Assembly: GCF_018409545.1 (NCBI RefSeq)
Contig: NZ_AP024563.1
Location: forward strand, 354,501-418,500
Source: Allochromatium tepidum
GTDB lineage: Bacteria > Pseudomonadota > Gammaproteobacteria > Chromatiales > Chromatiaceae
DNA length: 64,000 bases
Direction: 5' to 3'
The notes beneath the pieces were generated by a model. That model did not search any database and was not told the origin of the DNA. It worked only from the letters and a program-made list of their open reading frames with translations. Shown here piece after piece: positions 1-9,074 of this stretch. Each line of letters opens with the position of its first letter. The first letter of the stretch is position 1. The translations under genes were made by a program, and so were the position numbers.

Positions 1-8
1 CCAGTCGC

Positions 9-419
9 TCAGGATCGGCATGGAGCACTCGCTTCCAGATCGGGAAATGCATGCCGCATGGCCGCGACGAATTCAGCGGCCTGAGTAACGGCCCAGGTCG
101 CATGTTCACGATCGACGGACTCCCCCTTGTAATCGGCGACGAGACGGATCTCTTCGGCGCGATTGAGCGCGCGTCCGAGCGTAATCGGAATCCGTCCAGG
201 CTTGACGAGGTGCAGGCTGAACGCCGAGATCAAACCACTGTGGGATCGAGGAATGTCGCCGGCCGATGGGATATTCGCGGCGAGCAGGGCCGCACGCGCC
301 GCATCGAACATGGCGTAGTAGGCGCGATTACAGGCTCCGTCGAAGTCTCCGGTATCAAGGAGCAGCCGCGCCGATTCGACGGCACGCGCGGCTTTTACCA
401 TCAAGTCAGCGGCTTTCAC
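9..419 (-). CDS. HEPN domain protein (toxin-like partner of MNT)
   Basis: A 136-residue all-helical protein with the NRAYYAMFDAARAALL signature typical of HEPN domains that sit beside minimal nucleotidyltransferases. In known MNT-HEPN pairs the HEPN protein is an RNase-type toxin that the MNT partner adenylylates or neutralises; that role is inferred from the family here. It starts with GTG at 419, sharing a GTGA overlap with the stop of the upstream nucleotidyltransferase, so the two are translationally coupled. An internal ATG at residue 7 is an alternative start. It ends only 9 bases from the window edge, so its downstream neighbour cannot be seen. Confidence 0.85.
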   Translation of the reverse strand: MKAADLMVKAARAVESARLLLDTGDFDGACNRAYYAMFDAARAALLAANIPSAGDIPRSHSGLISAFSLHLVKPGRIPITLGRALNRAEEIRLVADYKGESVDREHATWAVTQAAEFVAAMRHAFPDLEASAPCRS

Positions 420-778
420 AGTGAACGGCCCTCTCGACGGATGTTCATCAGCAATCCGGGATTGGAATAGGACTCAGGGTGCGCCCATTCCTCCTCCCAG
501 ATCGGCAGCGGTTGGATGCGGAGGCCGGTTTCGAGCAGGACGTCGTAGGCGACATCGGCTAGTGCGAGCTTGGTGGTAAGAAAATCGCCCGGTTGGCCGC
601 GCAACAGAATGGCGAGGTCGGCGTCGCTGTCCGGCTTGAAATCCCCACGGGCACGACTGCCGAACAGATAGGCGCGGCTGATCGAATAATGCCCCTCAAG
701 CCGGCGCAGGAACGACCGGAGTGCCGGCAGTGTCGTCGCATCGGGTTCGGCTCGGTGCCGAAGGCCAATATCATCCAT
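416..778 (-). CDS. MNT-type nucleotidyltransferase (antitoxin-like)
   Basis: A 120-residue minimal nucleotidyltransferase of the pol-beta superfamily. The motif GSRARGDFKPDSDADLAIL at about residues 41-59 supplies the GSx10-DxD metal-binding carboxylates. It lies upstream of, and overlaps by 4 bp, a HEPN gene; this order and coupling match MNT-HEPN toxin-antitoxin modules, in which MNT modifies HEPN tyrosines with AMP. The biochemical role is inferred from the family. It could alternatively be an antibiotic-nucleotidyltransferase-like protein, but the HEPN partner argues against that. Confidence 0.85.
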   Translation of the reverse strand: MDDIGLRHRAEPDATTLPALRSFLRRLEGHYSISRAYLFGSRARGDFKPDSDADLAILLRGQPGDFLTTKLALADVAYDVLLETGLRIQPLPIWEEEWAHPESYSNPGLLMNIRREGRSL

Positions 779-805
779 CGAGAACCTGACCTGTATGGTA
801 TCTGC

Positions 806-2671
806 TCAGGCGAAGCGCCCGGTCTGATAACGCTGGCCGAGCGACTCCTGCATGGTGTTGATCAAGACGAAGGCCTCCTTCAGATGCCCACGCTCCAGCG
901 GCGAGAGCGCATCGGGCGCGAGAAAGTTGTCGGGCTTCTCGCCGTTGCGCAGTTGCTGGGCCTGATGGCGCATGCGCAGGGTGGCGATGAGTTCGAGCGC
1001 GTCGATCAGATTGGCCGCGCCGTCGCGACTGAGCGCCCCGCGCTCGGCGGCGGTCTGGAGCCGCTCGTTGGTGTTGTTCTCCATGATCCCGGCCGAGAGC
1101 GCATAGACGCGCGCCAGATCGATGATGGGGATGAGACCGCGATGCTTGATGTCGAACGTATGGTCGTGATCGCCGCCCTGGATCAGCACGATGTTGCGGA
1201 AGAAGCCGAGCGGCGGACGGTTCTTGAGCGCGTTGGCGGCCATGTAGGCGATGAAGATGCGGTTGGCGCGCGACTTCTCGATGATGCGCTCGTGCAGTTC
1301 CTCGCACAGCCCGTTGGGATCGCGCAGCGAGCGCATGTCGAAGAAGACGTTCGACAGCATCAGCGCCATGGGCTCGGGCTTGAGGATCCAGTTGGAGAAA
1401 TACTTGTTCCAGATGCGCAGCGTCTGGCGCCACTTCGGATTGCTCGCCATGACCTCGCCGGGACAGTAGACGAAACCACAGGCATTGAGCCCATCGTTGA
1501 CGAAGCGTGCCAAAGCGGCGAAATAGGCATCGTCCTCGGGTTTGGCCTCATCGGAGATCAGGAGCGCGTTGTCCTGATCCGAGTGCGCCGACTGTTCGCG
1601 CCGCGCCTGCGAGCCGCCCAGCAGCCAGGCGTAGGGCACGGGCGGTGCGCCGAGATCGGCCTCGGCCAGCTCGATCAGACGCAAGGTGATGGCATCCGTG
1701 ATGGCGCTGATCGCCTGTCCGACCTGGGTCGCCGTGGCCCCGCCCAGGATCAGATGGACCTGCAATTCGGCGATCTTGCCCCCGATCTGGGCCAGGGTCT
1801 CGATCGAGTCGGCGCGATGGATGTCGCCGACCAGATAGATCGAATTGGCGCTCTGGAAGCGGGTGAAGTCGGTCGAGGAGATCAGCCCCACAACGCGCCC
1901 GCTCTCCACCACCGGCAGATGGTGGATGTTGAGCCGGGTCATGGTGATGAGCGCCTGGAAGCCCAGGGTGTCCATGTCGACCGTGGTCAGCTTCTCGGTC
2001 ATGATCGCGCGCACCGGCTGGTCGGTCGCCAGTCCGGCGGCGACACAGCGGTTGCGCAGATCGCGGTCGGTGATCATGCCGGCCAGATGCTCGCCGTCCA
2101 TGATCAGGAGCGAGGAGACATGGTGCTCGGACATGATGCGTGCAGCGTCGCGGATACTGGTCTCCGGACCGGTCGAGATGGGCGCACGCTGGACCATGTC
2201 GCGCACCCGCACCGTCATGAGTCCGGTGCCGCTGGACGGTGAATCCGTCACCACGTCGAGCGCCTTGCGCAGTCGGCGCGAGGTCGACTGCTCGAAGTGT
2301 TCGGCGAAAGCGGGATGTGCCGCGCGCAGTTCGCTCAGGTCCGCACAGGGCAGCGCGTAGACCAGAGTGTCCTCGGCGGTGTTGCCCTGAAAACGCGGCT
2401 CGTCCTCCGCCGTCCGACAGTGCTGTTCGCACAGATCGCCCTCGGCCAGCTTGCCGACCAGCTCGCCGCGCGGATTGCGCAACTCCACCGCACCGCGGCG
2501 CAGGATGTAGAGACAGGGCGAGTCGGTCGCCTCGGGCGGAAAGGGCGTGCCGCGACGGAAATAGCGCACCGACAGACGGCGAGGAAGACGGGCCAGCGTC
2601 TCCTCGGGCAGTTGATCGAACGGCGGATGGCTGGCCAGGAATTCCTGGATCTCGATCAGTTCGACATCCAT
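806..2671 (-). CDS. cNMP-binding / CBS pair / DUF294 nucleotidyltransferase-like signalling protein
   Basis: A 621-residue cytoplasmic protein with no membrane segments. Residues 1-140 resemble a cyclic-nucleotide-binding jelly roll (FRRGTPFPP, LYILRRGAVEL). Residues about 155-275 are two CBS repeats (MVQRAPISTGPETSIRDAARIM, IMTEKLTTVDMDT). About 295-430 is a DUF294 nucleotidyltransferase-like domain with the signature GGSQARREQSAHSDQDNALL, followed by the DUF294 C-terminal domain. Such proteins are predicted uridylyltransferase-like regulators, often near acetate or DNA polymerase III epsilon-like genes; no such partner is seen here. It is transcribed away from trpG. Confidence 0.85.
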   Translation of the reverse strand: MDVELIEIQEFLASHPPFDQLPEETLARLPRRLSVRYFRRGTPFPPEATDSPCLYILRRGAVELRNPRGELVGKLAEGDLCEQHCRTAEDEPRFQGNTAEDTLVYALPCADLSELRAAHPAFAEHFEQSTSRRLRKALDVVTDSPSSGTGLMTVRVRDMVQRAPISTGPETSIRDAARIMSEHHVSSLLIMDGEHLAGMITDRDLRNRCVAAGLATDQPVRAIMTEKLTTVDMDTLGFQALITMTRLNIHHLPVVESGRVVGLISSTDFTRFQSANSIYLVGDIHRADSIETLAQIGGKIAELQVHLILGGATATQVGQAISAITDAITLRLIELAEADLGAPPVPYAWLLGGSQARREQSAHSDQDNALLISDEAKPEDDAYFAALARFVNDGLNACGFVYCPGEVMASNPKWRQTLRIWNKYFSNWILKPEPMALMLSNVFFDMRSLRDPNGLCEELHERIIEKSRANRIFIAYMAANALKNRPPLGFFRNIVLIQGGDHDHTFDIKHRGLIPIIDLARVYALSAGIMENNTNERLQTAAERGALSRDGAANLIDALELIATLRMRHQAQQLRNGEKPDNFLAPDALSPLERGHLKEAFVLINTMQESLGQRYQTGRFA

Positions 2672-2900
2672 CGGTTGCTCTCACGCTTGCGGAATGGAAC
2701 TCGGGTCGGAAGCGGGACGCCTGAGCCGGAGCGGTCGAGTACCGCACGCCGGCATCCGGCGAATCCGATCGCTCGGGTCGGGCCGCTATTGAACCATGAA
2801 TCGCGGGCGTTCGGGCGAACGGCGTATCACGCCGGTTTCGTTCGCGGGGCGTTTCGGCGAGAATGCGCCGTCGCCCCAAGAATCCCCGGATGCCCTGTCT
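2672..2900. other. Intergenic region between the DUF294 gene and trpG
   Basis: This 229-bp divergent spacer must hold the promoters of the DUF294 gene and the trpGDC operon. I see no leader peptide with tandem Trp codons and no clear attenuator hairpin. An open frame runs in from 2796, but the resulting 35-residue extension of TrpG is not family-like. Confidence 0.4.
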
Positions 2901-3482
2901 ATGCTGCTGATGATCGACAACTACGATTCCTTCACCTACAACCTGGTGCAGTATTTCGGCGAGCTGGGCGCCGAGGTGAGGGTCGTCCGCAACGACGAGC
3001 TGACGGTCGAGGACGCGGTCGCGCTCGCGCCCGAGCGGGTCGTGATCTCGCCCGGACCCTGCACGCCGCACGAGGCCGGGATCTCGGTGGCCCTGATCGA
3101 GCGTCTGGCCGGCACGGTGCCGATCCTCGGCGTCTGTCTGGGGCATCAGTCGATCGGTCAGGCCTTCGGCGGGCGCATCGTCAAGGCGCCCGAGGTCATG
3201 CACGGTAAGACCTCGCCGGTGTATCACGCGGATCAGGGCGTCTTCAGCGGACTGCCCAACCCCTTCGAGGCCACGCGCTATCACTCGCTGGTGATCGCGC
3301 CCGAGACCCTGCCGGACTGTCTGGAGGTCACGGCCTGGACCCGGAACCCGGACGGCTCGCGCGAGTGCATCATGGGGGTGCGCCATCGCACGCTGCCGAT
3401 CCAGGGCGTCCAATTCCATCCCGAATCCATCCTCACCGAGCAGGGCCATCGCCTGCTCCAGAACTTCCTGGAGGACCGCTGA
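2901..3482 (+). CDS. trpG: Anthranilate synthase component II (glutamine amidotransferase)
   Basis: A 193-residue class I glutamine amidotransferase that supplies ammonia from glutamine to TrpE for anthranilate synthesis; paralogues also serve p-aminobenzoate synthesis. It begins [19 protein letters not shown], the canonical TrpG/PabA start, which is why 2901 is preferred over the in-frame ATG at 2796. The nucleophile lies in [15 protein letters not shown] and the His/Glu pair in [12 protein letters not shown]. trpD follows after 1 bp. No trpE is adjacent, so the large subunit must be encoded elsewhere. Confidence 0.97.
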   Translation: MLLMIDNYDSFTYNLVQYFGELGAEVRVVRNDELTVEDAVALAPERVVISPGPCTPHEAGISVALIERLAGTVPILGVCLGHQSIGQAFGGRIVKAPEVMHGKTSPVYHADQGVFSGLPNPFEATRYHSLVIAPETLPDCLEVTAWTRNPDGSRECIMGVRHRTLPIQGVQFHPESILTEQGHRLLQNFLEDR

Positions 3483-3483
3483 C

Positions 3484-4521
3484 ATGGAACTCAAGGACGC
3501 CATCACGCGCTGTATCGAGCGGCGTGATCTCAGTAGCGACGAGATGGGCGCGGTGATGCGCACCATCATGACCGGTGGGGCCACTCCGGCCCAGATCGCC
3601 GGTTTTCTGGTCGCGTTGCGCATGAAGGGCGAGAGCGTGCCCGAGATCGCCGCCGCCGCCGCCGTGATGCGCGAGCTGGCCGCCGGGGTCGAGCTCGCCG
3701 GGCTGGATCACACGGTCGACATCGTCGGCACCGGCGGCGACTGTTCGGGGACGTTCAATGTCTCGACCACCAGCATGTTCGTCGCCGCCGCCGCCGGCTG
3801 TCATGTCGCCAAGCACGGCAACCGCTCGGTCTCCAGCAAGTCCGGCGCGGCCGATGTGCTGGAGGCGGCCGGGATCAGGCTCGATCTCACGCCGGACCGG
3901 GTCGCCCGCTGTGTGCGCGAGGTCGGGGTCGGCTTCATGTTCGCGCCCGGTCATCACAGCGCCATGAAGCACGCCGTCGTTCCCCGGCGCGAGCTGGGCG
4001 TGCGCACGATTTTCAACGTCCTGGGGCCGCTGACCAATCCGGCGCGGGTGCCCAATCAGGTGCTCGGTGTCTTCAGTGCCGAATTGCTCGAACCGCTCGC
4101 CCTGGTGCTGCAACGGCTGGGCAGTCGGCACGTGCTGGTGGTCCATGCCCGCGACGGACTCGACGAGATCAGCATCGCCGACAGCACGGATGTCGCCGAA
4201 CTGCGCGACGGTGAGATCCATGTCTACAGCCTGCGGCCCGAGGATTTCGGGCTCCAGCGCGCACCGCTGGACGCGATCCGCGTGTCCGGGCCGGCCGAGA
4301 GTCTGGCGCTGCTGCTCAGTGTGCTCGCCGGTGAAGCCGGACCGGCGCGCGACATCGTGCGGCTCAACGCGGGTGCGGCGATCTATGCCGCCGGACGTGC
4401 CGACTCGCTCGCCGAGGGCGTGACGGTGGCCGCTCAGGTGATCGACAGCGGGGAGGCGCAGCGGCGTTTGGAACGTCTGGTCGCCCTGACCAAGAGCTTC
4501 GATCGACCCTCTCAGAGATGA
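3484..4521 (+). CDS. trpD: Anthranilate phosphoribosyltransferase
   Basis: A 345-residue enzyme that joins anthranilate to PRPP, the second committed step of tryptophan synthesis. The phosphate-binding motif [15 protein letters not shown] is at about residues 81-95, and [19 protein letters not shown] follows. Length and motifs are typical of the family. It is separated from trpG by one base, and its stop lies in an ATGA overlap with the first possible trpC start, so the three genes form an operon. Confidence 0.98.
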   Translation: MELKDAITRCIERRDLSSDEMGAVMRTIMTGGATPAQIAGFLVALRMKGESVPEIAAAAAVMRELAAGVELAGLDHTVDIVGTGGDCSGTFNVSTTSMFVAAAAGCHVAKHGNRSVSSKSGAADVLEAAGIRLDLTPDRVARCVREVGVGFMFAPGHHSAMKHAVVPRRELGVRTIFNVLGPLTNPARVPNQVLGVFSAELLEPLALVLQRLGSRHVLVVHARDGLDEISIADSTDVAELRDGEIHVYSLRPEDFGLQRAPLDAIRVSGPAESLALLLSVLAGEAGPARDIVRLNAGAAIYAAGRADSLAEGVTVAAQVIDSGEAQRRLERLVALTKSFDRPSQR

Positions 4522-4532
4522 CGCAAAGGCCC

Positions 4533-5330
4533 ATGAGCGATACCCCGGATATCCTGAAGAAGATCGTCCAGCGCAAGATCGAGGAGATCAGCGAGCGACG
4601 CACGCGCCGGTCGGATGCCGAACTGAACGCGGCTTTGGCCGATGTCGGGCCGGTGCGTGGTTTCGCCGACGCGCTTCAGACACGGGTCGCGGCCGGCGAG
4701 CCGGCGGTGATCGCCGAGGTCAAGAAGGCCAGTCCCAGCAAGGGTGTGCTACGCGCCGACTTCCAGCCGGCCGAGATCGCCGCGAGCTATGAACGCGGCG
4801 GTGCGGCCTGTCTCTCGGTGCTGACCGATGTGGATTTCTTCCAGGGCGCGGACGCCTATCTTCAGGACGCGCGTGCGGCCTGTTCGCTGCCGGTCATCCG
4901 CAAGGATTTCATCGTCGACCCCTATCAGGTGCGCGAGGCGCGTCTGATCGGTGCCGATGCCGTTCTGCTGATCGCGGCCTGTCTGTCCGATGTGCAAATG
5001 GGCGAATTGAACGCGCTGGCGCATGAACTTGGGTTGGACGTGCTGGTCGAGGTGCATGACGCCGAAGAGCTGGAGCGGGCGCTGGCGGTTCCCGGACGGC
5101 TGATCGGTATCAACAACCGCAATCTGCGCACCTTCGAGGTAACGCTGGAGACGACGCTCGGCTTGCTGGAGTCGATTCCGGAAGATCGGCTGCTCGTCAC
5201 CGAGAGCGGCATTCTGACTGGTGAGGACGTGGCGCGGATGCGTGGGCATGGTGTCCATGCCTTCCTGGTCGGCGAGGCATTCATGCGTGCGCCCGATCCG
5301 GGTGTCGAGCTGGCGCGGCTGTTCTTCTAG
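4533..5330 (+). CDS. trpC: Indole-3-glycerol phosphate synthase
   Basis: A TIM-barrel enzyme of about 265 residues that cyclises carboxyphenylaminodeoxyribulose phosphate to indole-3-glycerol phosphate. Visible motifs are [33 protein letters not shown] and [13 protein letters not shown]. Two starts are possible. ATG 4518 overlaps trpD in ATGA. ATG 4533 ([10 protein letters not shown]) has AAAGG just upstream and fits the family N-terminus better, so it is chosen. The stop TAG at 5328-5330 shares the palindrome CTAG with the stop of the convergent crp gene. Confidence 0.96.
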   Translation: MSDTPDILKKIVQRKIEEISERRTRRSDAELNAALADVGPVRGFADALQTRVAAGEPAVIAEVKKASPSKGVLRADFQPAEIAASYERGGAACLSVLTDVDFFQGADAYLQDARAACSLPVIRKDFIVDPYQVREARLIGADAVLLIAACLSDVQMGELNALAHELGLDVLVEVHDAEELERALAVPGRLIGINNRNLRTFEVTLETTLGLLESIPEDRLLVTESGILTGEDVARMRGHGVHAFLVGEAFMRAPDPGVELARLFF

Positions 5331-5983
5331 CGTGCGCCATAGACCACGATGGTCTTGCCCTTGACGCTCACCAGACCCTGTTCCTCCAGGTTTTTCATCA
5401 CCCGTCCGGCCATCTCGCGCGAGCAGCCGACGATGCGTCCGAGTTCCTGGCGCGTCACCCGGATCTGCATCCCGTCCGGGTGCGTCATGGCATCCGGCTG
5501 CTTGCAGAGATCGAGCAGGGTGCCGGCGATGCGCCCGGTGACGTCGAGAAAGGCCAGATGTCCGACCTTGCGGCTGGTCGTCTGCAGGCGCATGGCCAAC
5601 TGTGCGCCGAGGCTGTAGAGCAGCTCCTTGGCCACGTCGGCCAGATCCTCTTCGAGCAGCCGGTCGAGTCGCTGATAGCTGATCTCAGCCACCTTGCATC
5701 TGGTGCGGGTGCGCACGATGACGCTGCGCGCGTTTTGGGGGATGAACAGCCCCATCTCGCCGATGAACTCGCCCTTGTTGATATAGGCCAGCATCAGCTC
5801 ACGGCGCTCCTCCTCGTCGAACATGAGCGCGGACACCGAGCCTTCGATCAGATAGAAGAGGCTTTCGGCCGTCTGCCCCTGGCGGATGAAATCGACGTTC
5901 TTGTCATAGCTCTTGGTATGGCAGTGTGCCAGAAAGGGCTTCAGCCACCGGGGTTCCTCCTTGGGTGCTCTCTGAATATTCAT
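5327..5983 (-). CDS. crp: Crp/Vfr-family cAMP receptor transcription factor
   Basis: A 218-residue Crp-family regulator. The cyclic-nucleotide pocket shows [10 protein letters not shown] and the phosphate-binding Arg-Ser pair in [11 protein letters not shown], as in Crp. The C-terminal winged helix has [28 protein letters not shown] and ends GKTIVVYG, almost identical in pattern to E. coli Crp and Pseudomonas Vfr. There are no Fnr-type cysteines. It is therefore probably a cAMP-responsive global regulator of carbon use or surface functions. It is convergent with trpC (4-bp overlap) and divergent from the OsmC-like gene. Confidence 0.92.
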   Translation of the reverse strand: MNIQRAPKEEPRWLKPFLAHCHTKSYDKNVDFIRQGQTAESLFYLIEGSVSALMFDEEERRELMLAYINKGEFIGEMGLFIPQNARSVIVRTRTRCKVAEISYQRLDRLLEEDLADVAKELLYSLGAQLAMRLQTTSRKVGHLAFLDVTGRIAGTLLDLCKQPDAMTHPDGMQIRVTRQELGRIVGCSREMAGRVMKNLEEQGLVSVKGKTIVVYGAR

Positions 5984-6132
5984 CGCGCGACCTGTGCAGC
6001 TTGGGTGGGCGGAACTGAGCCGGATTCTAGGCAGGCCGGGTAGTCTTGTCGAACTTATGCTAGCCTGCCCCGCCGCCGAAGCGGGCGGTCGAGACGAATC
6101 CGATCACAACCAACGCTAATTAGGAGCGAGTG

Positions 6133-6552
6133 ATGAAGGCACGGGTGAAGTGGATCGATGGGGTGGCGATGCTGGGCGAGTCCGGCTCCGGGCATGGCGT
6201 GGTGATGGACGGTCCGCCCGAGCTGGGCGGACGCAATGTCGGCGTGCGTCCGATGGAGATGCTGCTGCTCGGCCTGGGCGGCTGCACCCAGTTCGACGTG
6301 CTCCTGATCCTGCGCAAGGGGCGTCAGCACGTCACCGACTGCGTGGTGGAGCTGGAGGCCGAGCGCGCCGAGCAGGATCCCAAGGTCTTCACCCGCATCC
6401 ATGTCCACTTCATCGTCACCGGACGCGGACTCGACCCCAAGCGCGTCGAGCAGGCGATCCGGCTGAGCGCCGAGAAATACTGTTCGGCCTCGATCATGCT
6501 CGGCGCCACGGCGGCCGTCACCCATGATTTCGAGATCCGCGAGGCGCCCTGA
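6133..6552 (+). CDS. OsmC/YhfA-family protein
   Basis: A 139-residue OsmC-superfamily protein, most like the YhfA branch. Family members reduce organic hydroperoxides through two redox cysteines; candidates here lie in LLGLGGCTQFDVLLILRK and SAEKYCSASIMLGATA. A TAGGAG ribosome-binding site at 6121-6126 fixes ATG 6133 as start rather than the GTG one codon earlier. It is divergent from crp and ends 9 bp before the convergent coq7. YhfA-like members lie next to crp in many gammaproteobacteria, which supports the assignment. Confidence 0.9.
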   Translation: MKARVKWIDGVAMLGESGSGHGVVMDGPPELGGRNVGVRPMEMLLLGLGGCTQFDVLLILRKGRQHVTDCVVELEAERAEQDPKVFTRIHVHFIVTGRGLDPKRVEQAIRLSAEKYCSASIMLGATAAVTHDFEIREAP

Positions 6553-6561
6553 GCGGCGTCC

Positions 6562-7221
6562 TCACACCCAGTAGGCCGTGCGCGTCATCACACGCGAAGT
6601 CAGCTTCATCGCCTGACGGATGGGCGCGGGCAGATCGGCCCCGCCCGCCGACTTGGCGACCTGGGCATGATGGATCTCGTCGGCCTTCATCCGTTCCAGG
6701 ATCGCCCGGCTCTTCTCATCCTGGGCCGGGATCTGGGTCAGATGGTCGTCGAGATGATCCTCGACCTGCCGTTCGGTCTCGACCACGAAGCCCAGGCTCC
6801 ATTTGTCGCCCGCCAGCCCCGCCAGTGCACCCAGCGCGAAGGAACCGGCATACCAGAGCGGATTCAGCAGGCTCTTGCGGTCGCCGAGTTCTTCCAGCCG
6901 CTCCTCGCACCAGGCCAGATGGTCGTTCTCCTCCTTGGCCGAGCGCTCCAGACGCTGACGGGTCTCGGGCAGCTTGGCGGTGAGCGCCTGGCCCTGATAG
7001 AGCGCCTGGGCGCAGACCTCGCCGGTGTGGTTGATGCGCATCAGGCGCGCCACATGGCGGCGCTGGTCCTCGCGCAGATCGGCGTCCATCAGATCGGCGG
7101 CCGGGTTCTTGCGCTCGGTGATGCGCGGGCGTCCGAACACCGTGCGTAATGCTTGATCGGCGCCGATGAGCAGCTGGTCGATCGGGGTATAGCGGCGGCT
7201 GTCGTGCTGAGTGTTCATCAT
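6562..7221 (-). CDS. coq7: Demethoxyubiquinone hydroxylase (di-iron monooxygenase)
   Basis: A 219-residue Coq7/UbiF-type di-iron enzyme that hydroxylates demethoxyubiquinone in ubiquinone synthesis. Ferritin-like iron ligands are visible in [45 protein letters not shown] and [12 protein letters not shown]. Start ATG 7221 forms an ATGA overlap with the stop of the upstream Fe-S gene, which is better supported than an upstream in-frame start at 7239. A hydrophobic stretch ([16 protein letters not shown]) is consistent with membrane association. Confidence 0.95.
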   Translation of the reverse strand: MMNTQHDSRRYTPIDQLLIGADQALRTVFGRPRITERKNPAADLMDADLREDQRRHVARLMRINHTGEVCAQALYQGQALTAKLPETRQRLERSAKEENDHLAWCEERLEELGDRKSLLNPLWYAGSFALGALAGLAGDKWSLGFVVETERQVEDHLDDHLTQIPAQDEKSRAILERMKADEIHHAQVAKSAGGADLPAPIRQAMKLTSRVMTRTAYWV

Positions 7222-8558
7222 CGATTCGAAGACTCGCAAATCAGGTGGAGGAGCTGACGCACGATCAGCTCGACCGGATGCCGGACCTCGATATCGAGAC
7301 CGGACTCACGCACCCCGGCGAGCAGATGCAGCGCGCATCCCGGATTGGTGGTCACGATGATATCCGGCTTCAAGTCCCGGATGTGGTGCAACTTGTCTTC
7401 GAGCAGCGCGGCGGCCATCTCCGGCTGATCGAGCAGATAGGTTCCGGCGGCGCCGCAGCAGCGGTCGTTTTCAGGCATTGGGGCGACCTCCAGATCCGGA
7501 ATCCGTGCCAGCAGCCGATGGACGGCGGCGTTGCCCCCGAGCAGGCGTCGGTGCGAGCAGGGTTCGTGCACCAGCACACGCCGTCTGAGCGGCGCCGGGA
7601 CGAGCGTCTCGGGCCAGTTCCGGCGGTCGAGGTAATCGCAGACCTCCTGCGCCCGGGTGAGCGCCGGATGCTCGCGCAGTTCGGCGATACAGGCGCTGGA
7701 GACGCCGACCAGAGGACGACCGCCGTGGACGTGCGCGCACTGTTCGCGAGCACGATCGGCGGCCTCCGGGAAGCCATTGTGACGCTGCATGGCGCCGCAG
7801 CAGACCGCGTCCGACGCGATCCGGACCCGGAGTCCGAGCCGTTCGCAGAGGGTGCGAGTGGCCGCGATCGCCCCGCCTTGCGCGCTCGCGCCCGAGCAGC
7901 CGACGAAGAGATCCAGGTCGGCGTCGTCGATCTGGTGCGCCGCAACCGGGCGTGCCGTGACGGCCAGCGCTCCGAGAAGACGATGATGGGTCGCGATCGA
8001 GCGGAAACGGATCAGCCGGGCGGCCTCGACGAGCCGCGCCAGTCCGGTTCCGACATAGACTGATGCCAGTCGCGACAGCGTGTCCATGACCCGAGCATTC
8101 GACAGGGCGCCGAGACGGCGACCGATCCGGAATCGCCGCCGGACCGGGGTCGCGGCCACGCGCTGCGCCCGCGCGCCGTCGAGCAGACGTCCATAGGCGA
8201 CCAGCGACGGACAGGCCGACTCACAGGCGCGACAGAGCAGGCAGCCGTCGAGATGCGCGGCCAGTCTGGGCGTCATCTCCAGTCGATCGGTCAGCCAGCC
8301 CTGGACCAGCGCGATGCGCCCGCGCGGCGAATCGGCCTCGTGGCGCGTCTTGGCATAGGTCGGGCAGTGCGGCAGACAGAGTCCGCATTTGACGCACTGA
8401 TCGGCGAGTCCGAGCAGATCCTGATTCGAGAGACGGGGCGCCGACCGGGCGGCCGACAGGTTGACCGGAGTATTCAAGGCGGATTCTTGGCAGTGAAGTG
8501 TGATGGACGACGTTCGACTGGAACGCCCGATCAGCGCGCGGGCGCGGCTCGGTGTCAT
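7218..8558 (-). CDS. GlcF-like (4Fe-4S) / CCG-domain oxidoreductase subunit
   Basis: Up to 446 residues. Two ferredoxin motifs, [12 protein letters not shown] and [12 protein letters not shown], are followed by two cysteine-rich CCG domains ([15 protein letters not shown] and [20 protein letters not shown]). This is the layout of the glycolate oxidase Fe-S subunit GlcF and related heterodisulfide-reductase-like subunits, which pass electrons from a flavoprotein to quinone. No glcD or glcE is adjacent, so the donor is unknown. The first 27 residues look unlike the family; a TTG at about 8477 (NTPVNLS...) may be the true start. It is coupled to coq7. Confidence 0.8.
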   Translation of the reverse strand: MTPSRARALIGRSSRTSSITLHCQESALNTPVNLSAARSAPRLSNQDLLGLADQCVKCGLCLPHCPTYAKTRHEADSPRGRIALVQGWLTDRLEMTPRLAAHLDGCLLCRACESACPSLVAYGRLLDGARAQRVAATPVRRRFRIGRRLGALSNARVMDTLSRLASVYVGTGLARLVEAARLIRFRSIATHHRLLGALAVTARPVAAHQIDDADLDLFVGCSGASAQGGAIAATRTLCERLGLRVRIASDAVCCGAMQRHNGFPEAADRAREQCAHVHGGRPLVGVSSACIAELREHPALTRAQEVCDYLDRRNWPETLVPAPLRRRVLVHEPCSHRRLLGGNAAVHRLLARIPDLEVAPMPENDRCCGAAGTYLLDQPEMAAALLEDKLHHIRDLKPDIIVTTNPGCALHLLAGVRESGLDIEVRHPVELIVRQLLHLICESSNR

Positions 8559-8656
8559 GTAAGGAGCGGTGTTCGGGACGTCATGGTACTCTATAAACCG
8601 TTATCCCGACCGAACCGCTCTCCCGATCCACCGACCACGACGACCCGAGTTCGAAC

Positions 8657-8986
8657 ATGGCGCGCTACAGTCATCACATCTTCTTCTGCACCAACAGGCG
8701 CGAGGACGGTCGCCAATGCTGTGCCCAATCCAACGCCTCGAACATGCGCGACTATCTCAAGCGCCGCGCCAAGGAGGAGGGGCTGTCGGGTCCGAGCGGC
8801 GTGCGCGTCAACACCGCCGGCTGTCTGGGGCGCTGTGTCGACGGCCCCACCATCGTCGTCTATCCCGACGCCGTCTGGTACACCTATGCCGACGAGCGGG
8901 ATCTGGAAGAGATCCTGAGCGAGCATCTGAAGGGCGGGCGCGTGGTCGAGCGTCTACGGCTGCCCGATTCGGGAACCGCCGCCTGA
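8657..8986 (+). CDS. Thioredoxin-fold (2Fe-2S) ferredoxin
   Basis: A 109-residue protein with the cysteine pattern of thioredoxin-like [2Fe-2S] ferredoxins: HHIFFCTNRREDGRQCC near the N-terminus and NTAGCLGRCVDGPTIVVYP in the second half. These small proteins are relatives of the NuoE/HoxE C-terminal fold and act as soluble electron carriers. It is divergent from the GlcF-like gene, and both may serve the same redox process; that link is inference. Confidence 0.88.
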   Translation: MARYSHHIFFCTNRREDGRQCCAQSNASNMRDYLKRRAKEEGLSGPSGVRVNTAGCLGRCVDGPTIVVYPDAVWYTYADERDLEEILSEHLKGGRVVERLRLPDSGTAA

Positions 8987-9074
8987 ATTCGCCGCCTCCT
9001 GTATCCATGCCGAGTTCGCGCACTCCCGTCAGGGGATGATGCCGACCGGCCGATTTTCGGGTGCGACCGGAAGT

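Noticed and set aside
593..2242. Long plus-strand frame opposite the DUF294 gene
   Set aside because: A shadow of the real minus-strand gene; no domain, start site or RBS.
2796..2900. N-terminal extension of TrpG
   Set aside because: The 35 extra residues are unlike any TrpG; the canonical [11 protein letters not shown] start is at 2901.
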